Part shown: in pieces, positions 32,200 to 43,306 of the stretch
How positions within the stretch are numbered: the first letter of the stretch is position 1
How the letters are laid out: each line of letters begins with the position of its first letter
Source: Odobenus rosmarus divergens
Taxonomy: Eukaryota; Chordata; Mammalia; Carnivora; Odobenidae
Length of the DNA stretch: 64,000 nucleotides
NCBI RefSeq assembly: GCF_000321225.1
Contig: NW_004450943.1
Coordinates: 273,744-337,743 of the forward strand
Reading direction: 5' to 3'
The notes under the pieces: model-generated
What the model saw: the letters and a program-made list of their open reading frames with translations, nothing else
Told to the model about the DNA's origin: nothing
Databases searched by the model: none
Program-made: the position numbers and the translations under genes

Positions 32200-32400
32200 C
32201 CCTGCCCCATCTTTGCACCCCAGGAATACCTTTTAGGTTAATATCAAAGTGAAAACAGTAACAACAAATCCTACATGCCATTCCTTTGCTAAACCTTCTA
32301 TGGCTTCCTATTGCCTGCAGGATAAAAGCCAGAATACTTTGACTGGCATTAATGGGCCTCTATACCCTGACTCCAACTTCTTTTCAACAACAAACTGTCG
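32200..32400 (+). mobile_element. LINE-2 fragment
   Basis: 'CCTTCTATGGCTTCCTATTG', CCTGCAGGATAAAAGCCAGA and 'ACTGGCATTAATGGGCCTCT' is the L2 internal 3' section, with 'CCCTGACTCCAACTTC' after it. Confidence 0.75.
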
Positions 32401-33193
32401 GCTGTGCTTTCCTGTAGGCAAGGACTAGCCTTATAAATGCTAAAGGGAGTGACCTTTTGTCACTGTGGTGGGGTCAAAGTAGAGACAGGGAAAGTAGTTA
32501 GGAGAAACTAGTAAAATATCCTAGCTGAGAGAGACCCAGGACTTCCTTTTCTACAAGTTGGAAAACTTGTAGAAAAATCTGGCTTCTGAAATTTGGGAGA
32601 TTTTTATACTTTTCTTGGTTAGACACCATGGGCACTAAGGCATGGATGCCTCCAGCCTAGTTTTGCAAAGGTAAGTCTGAATCACCTTTGTTCAAGGGTT
32701 AGCCCCCTGTCAACACTGTAACCCTTGCAATATGGTAGAAGGTAGAGTACAATTATAAAGAATGATGGGAGAAATTGGTTCCCTAGTGCAACCTTCACTT
32801 TTAAACTCGGAAGAGCCCTCCTATCTTTTCCTTGGCATATTATGATACTTCACCCACAGACTTTAATATTAAACACCTTGATTCCAGGGGCAAAACTTGT
32901 TTCCTCTACTTTATCAATAGGCCAGGTGAATGACAAAATTACATAATCCTCTGCATCAATCATGGGAAATGAGGAGGCAAAGTATTTTAAGGCAAAAGGT
33001 ATTTGAGATTATCACCAGGTGGCTCTGTTTAATAGATAATGAAATTGATAAGGACTGAAGTCATACTTTGACAGCTTAGCATCCTTAATTCCAGTTGGTT
33101 TCTAGTTTGGTCCACTGGATCAATGCCATTGCCCATTATATGAAATTCAGAAGAGGAGTGATCGTTGGTTTTTGCACAAGTTGAACTAAAGTG
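32401..33193. other. Unique non-coding sequence
   Basis: Contains a weak CTCF-like core CACCAGGTGGCTC at about 33014-33026. There is an inverted pair CTACAAGTTG/GAAAACTTGTAG near 32551-32574. No gene. Confidence 0.4.
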
Positions 33194-33396
33194 CCTCTAG
33201 GCCGGTGGTTCCACTGTGTGGTCTTCAGACCAGCAGGATCAGCATCACCTGGGAATTTAGTAAAAATTCAAATTCTCAGACCCCACCCCAAATATATTTG
33301 ATGATAACTCTGGGGTGGGGCCTAGCAATCAGGGTTTTAATATGCCCTCCAGGTGATTCTGGTAAATGCTACAAATTGAGAACCGCTGCTCTAGGA
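33194..33396. mobile_element. MER5A-type hAT-Charlie element with 8-bp target duplication
   Basis: Close to full length: 'CCGGTGGTTCCACTGTGTGG', 'GCATCACCTGGGAATTTAG', 'CTCAGACCCCACCCCA', 'CTCTGGGGTGGGGCCTAGCA', 'CCTCCAGGTGATTCTGG' and the closing TTGAGAACCGCTG. The flanks CTCTAGG(C) and CTCTAGG(A) give an approximately 8-bp target duplication, as expected for hAT elements. Confidence 0.9.
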
Positions 33397-33774
33397 CATC
33401 CAAGCAGAGCTGAATATCAGGCAGTGAGCAATGAGTCTGAATGGGAGAGGACAGGAATGGATGTGCAGATTTGAGTCTCATCAGTGTATTGCAGTTGACA
33501 CGAAGTCTGGACCCTCACTGAGGAGGAGAGAGCAGAATGAAAAGGGAGGGCCGAACAGTGGAAGATGAGCCACTCTTTCCAGGTCTATAGGATTCGATAC
33601 TGCTCTTCATTTGTATTTTACAGAGGGAATATATGATTTTTAAAGCAGAATGTCCCTTTAATGAAAATGTTCAAGGCAGCAAAGGAAAAAGAATGTAACA
33701 AGGTGAAATCCTGTGGCAGAGGCAGGGTCAATACAAAAACTAATTTTTTGGATGGGGTCAACTAAAGCATGTTG
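33397..33774. other. Unique non-coding sequence
   Basis: Nothing recognised. Confidence 0.4.
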
Positions 33775-33960
33775 TGGCAGAAACCTACATTGTTTAAACT
33801 TTACAACAATCCTGTGAAACACTTATTCTCTGTGATGAAACTGAAGCCTTGAGAGGGTAGACTTGCCCTTTATCTAAGATCACATACAGGTGAAGCCAGG
33901 ATTTCACCAAGCTCTTGCTCCTTGTATAAAGCAAAGCTGTTAATTAGGCCTTGCTCAGCT
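33775..33960 (-). mobile_element. MIR SINE
   Basis: 'CTTTACAACAATCCTGTGAA', 'TGATGAAACTGAAGCCTTGA', GAGGGTAGACTTGCCC and 'GATCACATACAGGTGAAGCC' run in antisense order. Confidence 0.75.
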
Positions 33961-34009
33961 CTTGGACCCTGAGGTACCTAGATTGGTTCAGTAACGCCCC
34001 CTAGGGGAC

Positions 34010-34440
34010 TGCACCTGCCTGTATTTGAACTGTGAAGTCCCCTCCCACACTGACTCTAGGTTTGGTCATTTGACTTGCTTTGGCCCATAGGACATTAACA
34101 AATGTGAGGCAAGCAGAGGCTTGAAAAGCACTCATTGGTGGCACTTGCCCCTCTCTCTTGCTGATTTTGGAGCTCACCCGCATGTGAAGAACTAGGGCTA
34201 GTAGATTGGAGATACAGGCCCAGCACCATCCACCATTGTTACGAGTGAGGCCATCTGAGACCAAACAGGCTGAGTCTGTTGCTTGACGATAGTCGCCTGA
34301 GTGACTCCAGATGAAACCAGCATAACTGCCCCACTGAGCCAATATTGTGACCCACAGAAATGTGAGTAAAAAGTAATTCTTGTTTTCAGCCACATTTTTG
34401 GGGGTGTTTAAGTTATAGAGCAATAGGTTTCTGATTCAGG
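34010..34440 (+). mobile_element. MaLR-type LTR (old MLT1-like)
   Basis: 'GACTCTAGGTTTGGTCATTT', GACTTGCTTTGGCCCATAGG, 'GCAAGCAGAGGCTTGAAAAG', then the 3' end 'GTTTTCAGCCACATTTTTGG' and 'TATAGAGCAATAGGTTTC'. There is no internal retroviral sequence. Open frames of 140 and 65 codons on the other strand are by-products. Confidence 0.65.
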
Positions 34441-34828
34441 CCCATTTCTGTGTGGTGGGTGGAGGGGCAAAGTATACTCCACTAAGACTTGTGGAGTTTT
34501 GTTTCTTAGATACTCTCCCAGTAGGAGACCATTTCTCCTGTGATCTTTAAAATAGCCAATCCCACATCCTCAGGGATTCTTCAAAATTCTTCAGGATTCT
34601 TGCTCAGCCTCCTAAGCATTTCTAAATTCAGGTGAACACGGGGAACTCAGTAATTATTTTTTTGTGTCCACTTTTCCTTCCAGAGGAAAGACCCAATCAA
34701 TTACACTACGTCCAGTAGATTCCAGTGACAATTGCTTTTTAAAATAGGGAGAGTGAAAATAGTTTGTGAGCAGACTTGAAATTCTGATAAATCTTTTCAA
34801 TACAAAGTACCTAAACTTATTTAAATAT
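34441..34828. other. Unique non-coding sequence
   Basis: Contains a short triplicated phrase (GGATTCTTCA, GAATTC...) at about 34573-34602. No gene or repeat named. Confidence 0.4.
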
Positions 34829-35084
34829 AGACAGCCTTTCATTATTTATTTATTTTTAAAGATTTATTTATTTGAGAGAGTGTGAACAAGTGTGTGTGTG
34901 GTGGGGGAAGGGGGAGAGAGGGAGAGAGAGATTTTTGCGCAGATCCCCCTGCCCTGCTGAGCGGGGAGCCCATCGAAGGCTTGACTCGGGGCTCGTCCCA
35001 TGACCGATCATAACCTGAGCCAAAATCGAGAGTTGGATGCTTAACCGACTGAGCCACCCAGGCGCCCCAACAGACAGCTTTTCA
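34829..35084 (-). mobile_element. CAN SINE, antisense, with 13-bp target duplication
   Basis: Body 34842-35071. It begins with the T-rich tail (ATTTATTTATTTTTAAAGA), a GA-rich tract, and the antisense tRNA-like head ending CTGAGCCACCCAGGCGCCCC. The flanks AGACAGCCTTTCA (34829-34841) and AGACAGCTTTTCA (35072-35084) differ at one position. CpG-rich (GCGCAGATCC, GAGCGGGGAG, ATCGAAGG), thus not very old. Confidence 0.95.
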
Positions 35085-35679
35085 AATGTACACTTGAAAT
35101 TAAAGTAAAAGAAATTAAGTAAAATAAGGGAAGGAAAAATAAGGTAAAAGAAAATTGCGTAGATCAAAAATCAGGAAGAAAATAGAAACCAGAGGAGTAG
35201 CTGGGCTCTATGGAAACAACTCTTTGGTTTTATGTAGGGAGAGGAGTTACAGCTGAGAAGCTTGCAAAGAGTGGGGCCCTCAAAATGCCATCTCTGTGGT
35301 CAAAGGGAAGGCTAGAAAAGAGAAATCTTTCCATATCCAGGGAGACAACCAGGAAACTTGTTAATTTTGATGTAGGCTTTAGGTGGGGAAAAGTCTCCCC
35401 TAAGCATTCATAACTACCAGCAAACAAATAACTATTGTTTTAAGGCACCAAGTTTTGAGATGTTTGGGATTCAACTTTATACTTCCTACATGGTCCAGGA
35501 AATCCCAAGTTGAGAAATTAGCTTAAAGTGATTCTGGATTGGTATATCATTCTAAAATTATAATGAAACATGGAATTGTGACTGTGAAAGCATCATGCAA
35601 ATATATAAACACAGTTTTCTTATCCCAAGAGACTGGAGTATATAATTTAAATTAAAAAATATTTTTGATGCAGTGATTC
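35085..35679. other. Unique non-coding sequence, small LTR-like tail
   Basis: 35426-35465 ('ATAACTATTGTTTTAAGGCA', CCAAGTTTTGAGATGTTTG) resembles the extreme 3' end of an MLT1-type LTR. The rest is unassigned. Confidence 0.35.
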
Positions 35680-35790
35680 AGCTTGCTGTGTGATCCTGAT
35701 CAAGGATCTACTCATCTCTGGGCCTTTCCTTCTTTATTAGGTAAAAGAGGGGTCATTTTTAGCCCTAGCTTTACATGGTTCTATAGTTCT
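35680..35790 (+). mobile_element. MIR fragment
   Basis: 'CTGTGTGATCCTGATCAAGG', 'CTACTCATCTCTGGGCCTTT' and CCTTCTTTATTAGGTAAAAG keep the sense MIR order. Confidence 0.65.
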
Positions 35791-36459
35791 GTGAAATTAT
35801 TAGTTCATGAATATATGATACAATACTGCAAGGTGTAGGGAACAGAAAATTAAGATCTTATCTTGGTCACTGTTTCTGATTCGCAAAACCATTAGTGTTG
35901 GCTCATTTTCACTAGCCTGAGGCTCCACCAACCTGAAATAGTTCTCTGAGGTCTCTCAGTGTCTAGGCAATACAGATTTGCTTGTTACAGTGTCCCTGCT
36001 AATGGCCCTGCAGAAGGCCCTCATAGGCCTTGGGGACCAGGAGCACCTAAGCTGACTTAGGAAAGCACATCCCCTTGCATTTTTCACCAAGTGACCTCCA
36101 TTCAGGTGGGCAGGGTGCCTTCTCTGGGTATGGATATTAGAAGGATAGGGATAATGTCATAAGAAGGACTTTTGCTTTACGTTTAATTTGCCTTTTTTAG
36201 AATAATTATATAATATGATGTTTGCTGGACTCAAATATAATTGAAAATAATTCATGGACATTATATATTGATGTAGTCAGGTATTTCCATGTTTCTTATA
36301 ATAATATGTATTTTAGAAATGAATATGAATAGGACTTTAAGAACGAAGTATTTTTTGTTGCCCTAAGAAAAGTAACGTACCTAGAGTCATACATCAGGAA
36401 AGCTGCAATTAAATAGTTTAACAGACATAATTTTGAGAAAAATAAATATCTCCTTCCTG
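35791..36459. other. Unique non-coding sequence
   Basis: No gene or named repeat. Confidence 0.4.
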
Positions 36460-36740
36460 CTCTAATTTTATAAAGCTACCAGAATGACTTTTAAAAAACA
36501 TAACCCTGGATTAACGTTTTTACTCTCCAGTGACTTCCTATTGTACTTAAAAGCAAAACTCTTTAATAACCTACAAGGCTTTTCATAATCTTGCTCCTCT
36601 TATCTTCCCAACATTATTTCAAGCCATTTCCCAGTCCCTAACCCTGCCCTGGCCTGCTGGCCTTCTCTCAGGTCCTTAAATACAGAAGCCCTTTTCCACC
36701 TCAGGTCAGTTCTGCCTGTACTATTTCTGCATGTAAGTGT
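36460..36740 (+). mobile_element. LINE-2 fragment
   Basis: 'TACTCTCCAGTGACTTCCTA', 'TACAAGGCTTTTCATAATCT', 'CAAGCCATTTCCCAGTCC' and 'CCTGCCCTGGCCTGCTGGCC' follow the 3' half of L2, ending 'GCCTGTACTATTTCTGCATG'. Confidence 0.75.
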
Positions 36741-36883
36741 ATGGTCTCCTTAATGAAGAAGCTGGCCAGGTACCACAGGGTCCTCTCTAGCCTTTAACCT
36801 GTGGATAGCATTGTGGGCAACATCTAGCATCTCTGATTTTTGGTAGAAATCCCTGCCTCTGTCCTGAATGGGGCTCTATCCCT

Positions 36884-36912
36884 AGAGCAGAGCAGAGCAG
36901 AGCAGAGCAGAG
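36884..36912 (+). repeat. (AGAGC)n pentanucleotide microsatellite
   Basis: A perfect run of about 5.8 AGAGC units, 29 bases, just before GTGATTCATG. Short but uninterrupted, hence a candidate length polymorphism. Confidence 0.9.
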
Positions 36913-36969
36913 GTGATTCATGAACCAAGATAAACAACATATAATGTTGCTCTGGCCTCAATAACTGGC

Positions 36970-37362
36970 GGCAGGGTTGAGCCTATGATCTGGATCTAAC
37001 CTAATGAGTGCATCCCATTTCCCTGACCATAGCTGTTGGTTATGGGCATATGACCCAATCAGAGTCTTACTCTCCATATAAAAATATAAGCCAGAGACAG
37101 GTGTACTCTTTCCACCAAAAGAGATATCGAAAGAACTGCTGTGGCTACTTTGAGCCAATGGGGAATAACCAGTCTGAGATCTGTGCCAAAAGAGAGCTGA
37201 CCTGGGAGAGAAACTCAGTCTTAAAAATATCCTTTGAGCCCCTGTCTAGCCACACATGGACTTTTAGTTAATGAACCAATAAATTCCTGTTTTGTTTGTG
37301 CTTTTCAGTTGGCTTGGATTCTCTGCCTCTTGCAACCTAGACAGTTCTGAATGATAGAGGAA
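36970..37362 (+). mobile_element. Ancient ERVL/MaLR-type LTR (solo)
   Basis: Same family as at 6.98 kb: 'GGGCATATGACCCAATCAGA', GCCAATGGGGAATAACC, 'GGACTTTTAGTTAATGAACC', AATAAATTCCTGTTTTG, 'CAGTTGGCTTGGATTCTC' and 'TTGCAACCTAGACAGTTCTG'. Contains the AATAAA signal. No viral genes. Confidence 0.65.
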
Positions 37363-37739
37363 GCTACATCTTTCTGCATCACCACTCCCTAGTTCCTGCC
37401 ACTGCCCTCAGCCCACTTCATCCCTGGTCCCCTTGGTTTCTTGATTGCTGGAAGTGGCCCTGGGTAGCTTTGTGAATTCATTTGCTGCAGAGGAGTCTCT
37501 GTACCTGGTGCATAGAGAAGTAGCATGTCATGAAATTTGGTAAATGTATCACTCCAACAGCTCCTGGTCAGGGGCTCTTTCCATTCCAGAACCTAACTGC
37601 ATGATGATGCAAAATAAGTGGAGATTAGAAGCAGAAGATAAGCTAGAGCCCAAGAAACCAGCAAGATGACTATTGTAGAAATGAGGGAAAGTTGGAAATC
37701 GTTATTGAAGATGGACTACAGTCCAGAAATATGATTCCA
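37363..37739. other. Unique non-coding sequence
   Basis: No gene or named repeat. Confidence 0.4.
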
Positions 37740-37880
37740 TTTAATCTCTCTGGTCATTTTGCTTTTATCCACACTTTGCAAATGAGGCTCTGAGGGGTAA
37801 CTACTTTGTCCAAAGATAGAGACTTCACTTAATGCAGATATGCCAGTCTTATGCCCCTGGCTTTCTCACAAGGCCACCAT
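37740..37880 (-). mobile_element. MIR fragment
   Basis: 'TTTATCCACACTTTGCAAAT', GAGGCTCTGAGGGGTAACTA and 'CTTTGTCCAAAGATAGAG' correspond to antisense MIR centre. Confidence 0.6.
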
Positions 37881-40249
37881 TTATAAGTGAGGTAGAGGGG
37901 AACTAGATTAGCCTGATGGTGGTCCCGAGAGGGGTGATGGTAGGTAAAAGCACAGCTGTTTCAAAGAAATGAAAGCATTTCCCCAAATTTTGGATTCAAT
38001 CTCAATATATTTTAGCCTTTCATGTTCATACAACATGGTTTGAATGCAACACCCCAGACCTTGGAGAAGGAAATATCTGGATTTCTGTCTTTGCCAACCC
38101 TTTATAGCAGTGACACTGGGGGAAATTATCTGCTTCTGTTTCCCCATATGTCAATTATCTGCTTAATATCACAAGTGTAGAGATGGTACTTATAACTCAA
38201 ATACCGAGGACATCACAAGTAGGTACTTACTACATCTAACTATTTTAATATTATATAACCCAGAAAATTATTAATGCTTAAATATGATTTCCTTTGAGTA
38301 TATTTCAAAAGTTTCTCTATATTACTCTGATCTGCCTGAGATCACTAGCCCTGTCTTCATGGAGCTACTTATCTTGGAGGAATCAGAGAAAAGTACCTTC
38401 AAAATGTTGACATAGGAAAGGTCAGAGATAGCATGTGAGGAATTTCAAAGATAATCCTGTCTTTCCTTTTCCTCCGCCAGACTCTGTTTTCAGCTGGTTC
38501 GGAGTAATTTATCTCTGGTTCAGTTAAAGTATGTGGCATCATTTAGACACTGCAAATATAATACCAATTTTACTGCAACCTAATTGTAGAGTGACAAGAG
38601 ATAAATCTAGAAGATACATATAGTATGAAATGGCCAAGTGTGCTTCACTTATAAGAACCACACATAGAGGAACATTATGCTGGAAGTGAGGAATAGCTGA
38701 AGTTGTAATTCAAGCAGATGCATATATAAATAATGCTGAGTATCCTAGGACATCTGCAACTTAATCAGTTGCCCATTAACATATTGTAGGATAAATGTAG
38801 ATCTGTAATTATTGTATGCTGCTAAAACCACCTTTATTTTCATTTAAAATCCTGGTTAGATGATCTGTGGTATCTTTGGAGACTTTGTCAACCTTTTGAA
38901 TTGAGGATATATATAGGAAATTATGTTTCAGATAAATAAATAAAAGTGCAATATTCTAAGCTGTTAATGGAGCTTGAAAAAAACCTACAAAATCACCCCA
39001 GCTTAAAATCAAGAGACCATGATTAAATTAAAATTAAAGAAGGAAAGGATCACAATGAAACAAAAATTCTATACATTAGAAGGTTTATTTTAAAATAGCT
39101 CTAAATTCCAAACCTGAATCATAGAATGTCATGATTGTCAACCAACATTTATTGAGTACTATAGTAGGTATGTTGAACTTTGAATAATTGAATTGCACAT
39201 TTTAAAAATAATCTGTCTTTTATGGCAGAAATCAGGCAGTTCCTGGCACAATTTGACAGGAATGTTCTGCCTTTTCCCTGTCAGCATGGTGTGAGGCAAT
39301 GCAATTAAAATCTAACTGTGATTTGTTTTGACTGGTGGGATTTTTCTCTTTTCTTTCTAATGTAGAATACATATTTATTCACATGATAACTTTTATTAAA
39401 GCAATATAATATACATTTTAAGTAATTTAATGTTATTAGCGTCAATGGAGATACCCTTTGAGGATTGGACCCTTATGTTTTGGGTGCAATGACACCTAAT
39501 ATTCTGTCTGCTATTCCCTCTTGCTCTCTGAAGCAACTTTAATTTTTCCTATCCCAAAGTGTCCAGACTACCAATGCCCCTTACTGGCAGCATCGTGGCC
39601 TTGGGCTTCCAACCTTTTTCTGTCCCCTCTCTAAGGCCAACTCAGTATCTTTCTTCTGTGGTTTACTGCTGACAGTAACTTAGCCCCAGACAATATCTTT
39701 CCTTCATACTAATATTTTCCATAGTCATGAACCATACTGCTGCATTCCATCCACATGTTTTCTTCTTTTCCTTTATTTTCCAACTGTTACACAGAAATAT
39801 TAAGACTCTCCTCTCTTCTTTTATCCTTCTTTCTTTTCATGGTTGGTTCAAAATCACCCTAGAGGGATACCTCTATGCAAGAAAAGGAAGAACAAGTAGG
39901 CACAAAAGTAAAAATTTACAGAAATAGGAATATTTAAACTTTCACAATTAACACACAGTTACCTTTAGAATCTTTCCAAGTCTGTATATCTTTATATCTT
40001 CCTCTTATAAAATTTCATTTCCTCTAGGTCAGAATTCTCTTACAGTTTTCACTTGTATATTTCTAATTATGAGTAGAAATAAGCTTTCTTTTTTTCATAT
40101 TGTGAAGTCCTTTGACTCTCTTTTCCAGAGTCTGACTGTCCTTATCCTTTACCCAGTTTATGTTAGTGGTCTTTTCCTCACTGATTTCTAGGAGTACATG
40201 TATTAAGAGTTTAGCTCTATTACAAATATTTTGGTAAGATATTTTTCCC
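37881..40249. other. Long unique stretch, no gene seen
   Basis: Over 2 kb of mostly AT-rich sequence free of named repeats. 38440-38620 (CCTCCGCCAGACTC, 'GGTTCGGAGTAATTTATCTC') and 39220-39330 ('GCACAATTTGACAGGAATGT', 'GAGGCAATGCAATTAAAATC') have the look of constrained non-coding DNA but with little to prove it. Open frames are below 80 codons. Confidence 0.35.
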
Positions 40250-41489
40250 ATTTGTCCTTTGTCTTTTGTCTTTATGATTTTCAATGCAGAAATTTCTTTT
40301 TATTTTGTGCAGTATTTTTTTTTAATATTTGAAAGTTTTATTGGTCAATTAGAGAAAAATGAATATTCCAGTAGAAAAATGGACATTTGGCATAAGGAAA
40401 TTTCTTAAACAAATAGAAAAATTTAAGAAACATGCAAGAGTGTTCAACTTTGTGCAGTAAATTTTTATCTCTCCCTCTCTCTCTTTTTGGCTTCTGGATT
40501 TTGAGTCTTAGAAAGTCCTCCTTAATCCAAGATAATAAATTCTCCTGTATTTTCTTCTAGTACCTTTATGACTCCATTTTTTTTTTACATTTAAATCTCT
40601 GATACATTTGGAATTTATCATAATATACAATGTGGATTATAAATTAAACTTAATTTTTTTCCAGTTAGTCAAATACCATTTATTGAATAATGCATTTTTG
40701 CTCCACTGAAATGCTACCTTTATTGATAGTAAATTTCTGTGTATATTTGGGTCTCTTTCTGGAGTCTCTTTTCAGTTCCATAGGTTAGTCTGCTTATGCA
40801 TGCACTATATGGTTTTAATCCTTGAAGCCTTATTATATGTTTTAATAAGGTTAGCACACCTTCCATTGCTCTTTTTGTTCAGAATTTTCCTGGCTAATCT
40901 TAATTACTTTTCCATATGAATTTTAGAATCAACTGGCCTAGTTAAAAAAAAAATTGGTATATTTATTGAGATAAGATAAATTTATAAATGACATTAGAGA
41001 GAATTAATATCTTTACAATGTTGAACATTCCTGTCAAAAAACATGCCTTTCAAGTTCAAGTCCTTTTTTGTATCCTTTGTTTTCAAGTTCTCTTCATATG
41101 GGTCTTGCACTTTTCTGTTTAAGCTTATTGCTAGATATTTACATTTTTGTTGCTATTAGCATTTTCTTTCATTATATCTTGTAACTAGCTGTTGTGTTCT
41201 GTAAAGGTTATAGATGGCCATATATTATTTCTGTCTTAAAGAATTTTCTTGTTTGCAGTAATGTTTTAATCTAAAATAATATTTTTGGATTTTTTCCTCC
41301 AAAAAACCGTATTATCTAAAAATAGTATGTTTAACTTCTTTCCAAATATTATAATTCTCTCCTATATAACTGTATTGATCTCCAATACAATGTTAATTGC
41401 ACAGTTGTACCTCCAGTATAATATTAAATAATGGTGCTAATAGGGGGCACCTGTGACTCTGTTTCTGAATATAAAGAGAATGACTTTAG

Positions 41490-41645
41490 TGTTGTGGCTC
41501 TCAATCTTGACTGCACATTAGAATCACTGGGGAGCTTTTAAAAATCCCAACATCCAGGCCTCACCCCAGACTGATTAATCAAAATCTCTAGCTGGCAGGA
41601 CCTAGGTATCAGTATTGTCTAAAGCTTTCCAAGTGATTATTTGTG
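41490..41645. mobile_element. hAT-Charlie short transposon (MER20/MER5-like), nested
   Basis: 'GTGGCTCTCAATCTTGACTG', CACATTAGAATCACTGGGGA, 'GCTTTTAAAAATCCCAACAT', 'CAGGCCTCACCCCAGACTGA' and 'CAAGTGATTATTTGTGCAG' match the known element. The other end is decayed. Confidence 0.8.
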
Positions 41646-42473
41646 CAGAAAGATGGCAAATTAATGCTTTAGTGTTTTTTCCTTTTAAGCATGATACTTG
41701 CTTTTAGGCTGAAATAGGTATATTTTACCATGTTATCTATACATTTTAATTTTAAAATTTTTAATTTAAAGTATTTAAATTTTATTGAATATGGATTTTC
41801 TCTATAGAACTATTAGTATAATGAATTATAAATCCATTACCACTATATTAATATAATGAATTTTATTAGTGGATTTCCTGTGTTGAACTATCCTTGCATT
41901 TCTTAAATAAAACTCATTAGGTATCCAGTTATTATTCCTTTAATGTTCTATTAAGATTGCCCTGAAGATTTCTTGCCTTTGATATTCATAAGTGAGATTG
42001 ATACACCATTGATTTTGTGTTTGGGAAATCATTGACAGGTTTGACATTTCTATACTCACATTATAAAAAAATATTTGGAAATTTTCTATGATTTAAAATA
42101 ACTTAAACTGGTATTGGAATGGATTTCTTTTTTAAAGTTTGGCTGAGATTCCCTGGAAGCTTATGGATCTCGTGCTTTCCTGTGTGTGTGTGTTGTGGTG
42201 AGGGTTGAGTAGGTAGTGCTCTGACAGCTTTTACTTTTTCTTTTATAGATATCAGTTACTTTAGATTTTCTATCTCTTATTGGGCACATTTTGGTAAATT
42301 ACATTTTCCTAAAAATTAGCCATTTAATCCAGCCAGATTTTTAAATTCATTTTCAAAAGGTTGAGTATTCTTTAAGATTCTTCTACTAATTTCCCTTCTT
42401 TGCTCTTATTTCCATTTTATATCTTATTTTTGCAACTATATTTTTTATCTTGATTAGATTAGATTTCTAATTT

Positions 42474-42690
42474 TATTTTATTTTGATTAATTTTTTTTGA
42501 GAGAGTGTGCAAGTGAGTACGCGGTGGTGAGGGGGGTGAGAGGGGCAAAGGCGGGGGGAGAGAGAGAATTTTAAGCAGGTTCCACGTTCAGCATGGGCTG
42601 ATGCAGGGCCCAATCCCACGACCCTGAGATTATGACCTGAGACTAAATCAAGAGTTGGACGCTTAACAGACTGAGCCATCCAGGTGCCCC
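42474..42690 (-). mobile_element. CAN SINE, antisense (first of three)
   Basis: A T-rich tail (ATTTTATTTTGATTAATTTT), a GA-rich block, and a head ending 'GAGCCATCCAGGTGCCCC'. It is more diverged than the neighbouring two (AACAGACTGAGCCATCC). No confident target duplication in the AT-rich host. Confidence 0.9.
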
Positions 42691-42841
42691 ACAATGTATT
42701 TAATTTTAAAAAGCATTTTTCCTTTAAAAATTAGCAAAAAGTTTATTAGCATTTCTTTTTATTGATTCCAAACTCATTAATCTTTTCTTTAACTGCTTCT
42801 TTTTTCCTTTGGTTTATTTTGTTATTCTTTTTTCTCATAAT

Positions 42842-43065
42842 TTGAGTCAGATTTTTTTTTAAATTTATTTGAGAGAGCGAGTGAGCGAGAGAGAGAGAGA
42901 GAGAGCACACAAGCAGGGGCAGAGGGAGAGGAAGAGAGAGAAGCAGACTCCCTGCTGGGAAGGGAGCCCGATGTGAGACTCGATCCCAGGACACTGGGAT
43001 CATGACCTGAGCTGAAGGCAGACGTTTAACCAACTGAGCCACCCAGGCGCCCCTTGAGTCAGATT
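42842..43065 (-). mobile_element. CAN SINE, antisense (second), perfect 12-bp target duplication
   Basis: Body 42854-43053, ending CTGAGCCACCCAGGCGCCCC. A (GA)n tract follows the tail at about 42870-42905. The flanks are identical TTGAGTCAGATT at 42842-42853 and 43054-43065. Confidence 0.95.
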
Positions 43066-43079
43066 CTTAATCCATTTAT

Positions 43080-43306
43080 TTTTCATCCTTTTTTTTTTTT
43101 TATTAAAGATTTTATTTATCTGACAGAGAGAGACACAGTGAGAGAAGGAACACAAGCAGGGGGAGTGGGAGAGGAAGAAGCAGGCTTCCCGCGGAGCAGG
43201 GAGCCCGATGCGGGGCTTGATCCCAGGATCCTGGGATCATGACCTGAGCCGAAGGCAGACGTTTAACGACGGGGCCACCCAGGCGCCCCATTTTCATCCT
43301 TTTTTT
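43080..43306 (-). mobile_element. CAN SINE, antisense (third), with target duplication
   Basis: The body is about 43097-43290. The tail TTTTTTATTAAAGATTTTAT and a block with 'CTGACAGAGAGAGACACAGT' are followed by a head ending GGGGCCACCCAGGCGCCCC. The flanks share TTTTCATCCTTTTTTT (43080-43095 and 43291-43306). CpG content is high (CCCGCGGAGCAGG, GATGCGGGGC, GAGCCGAAGG), consistent with youth. Confidence 0.95.

Noticed and set aside
34001..34423. 140-codon minus-strand open frame
   Set aside because: Antisense to an MaLR LTR; not a viral or host gene.
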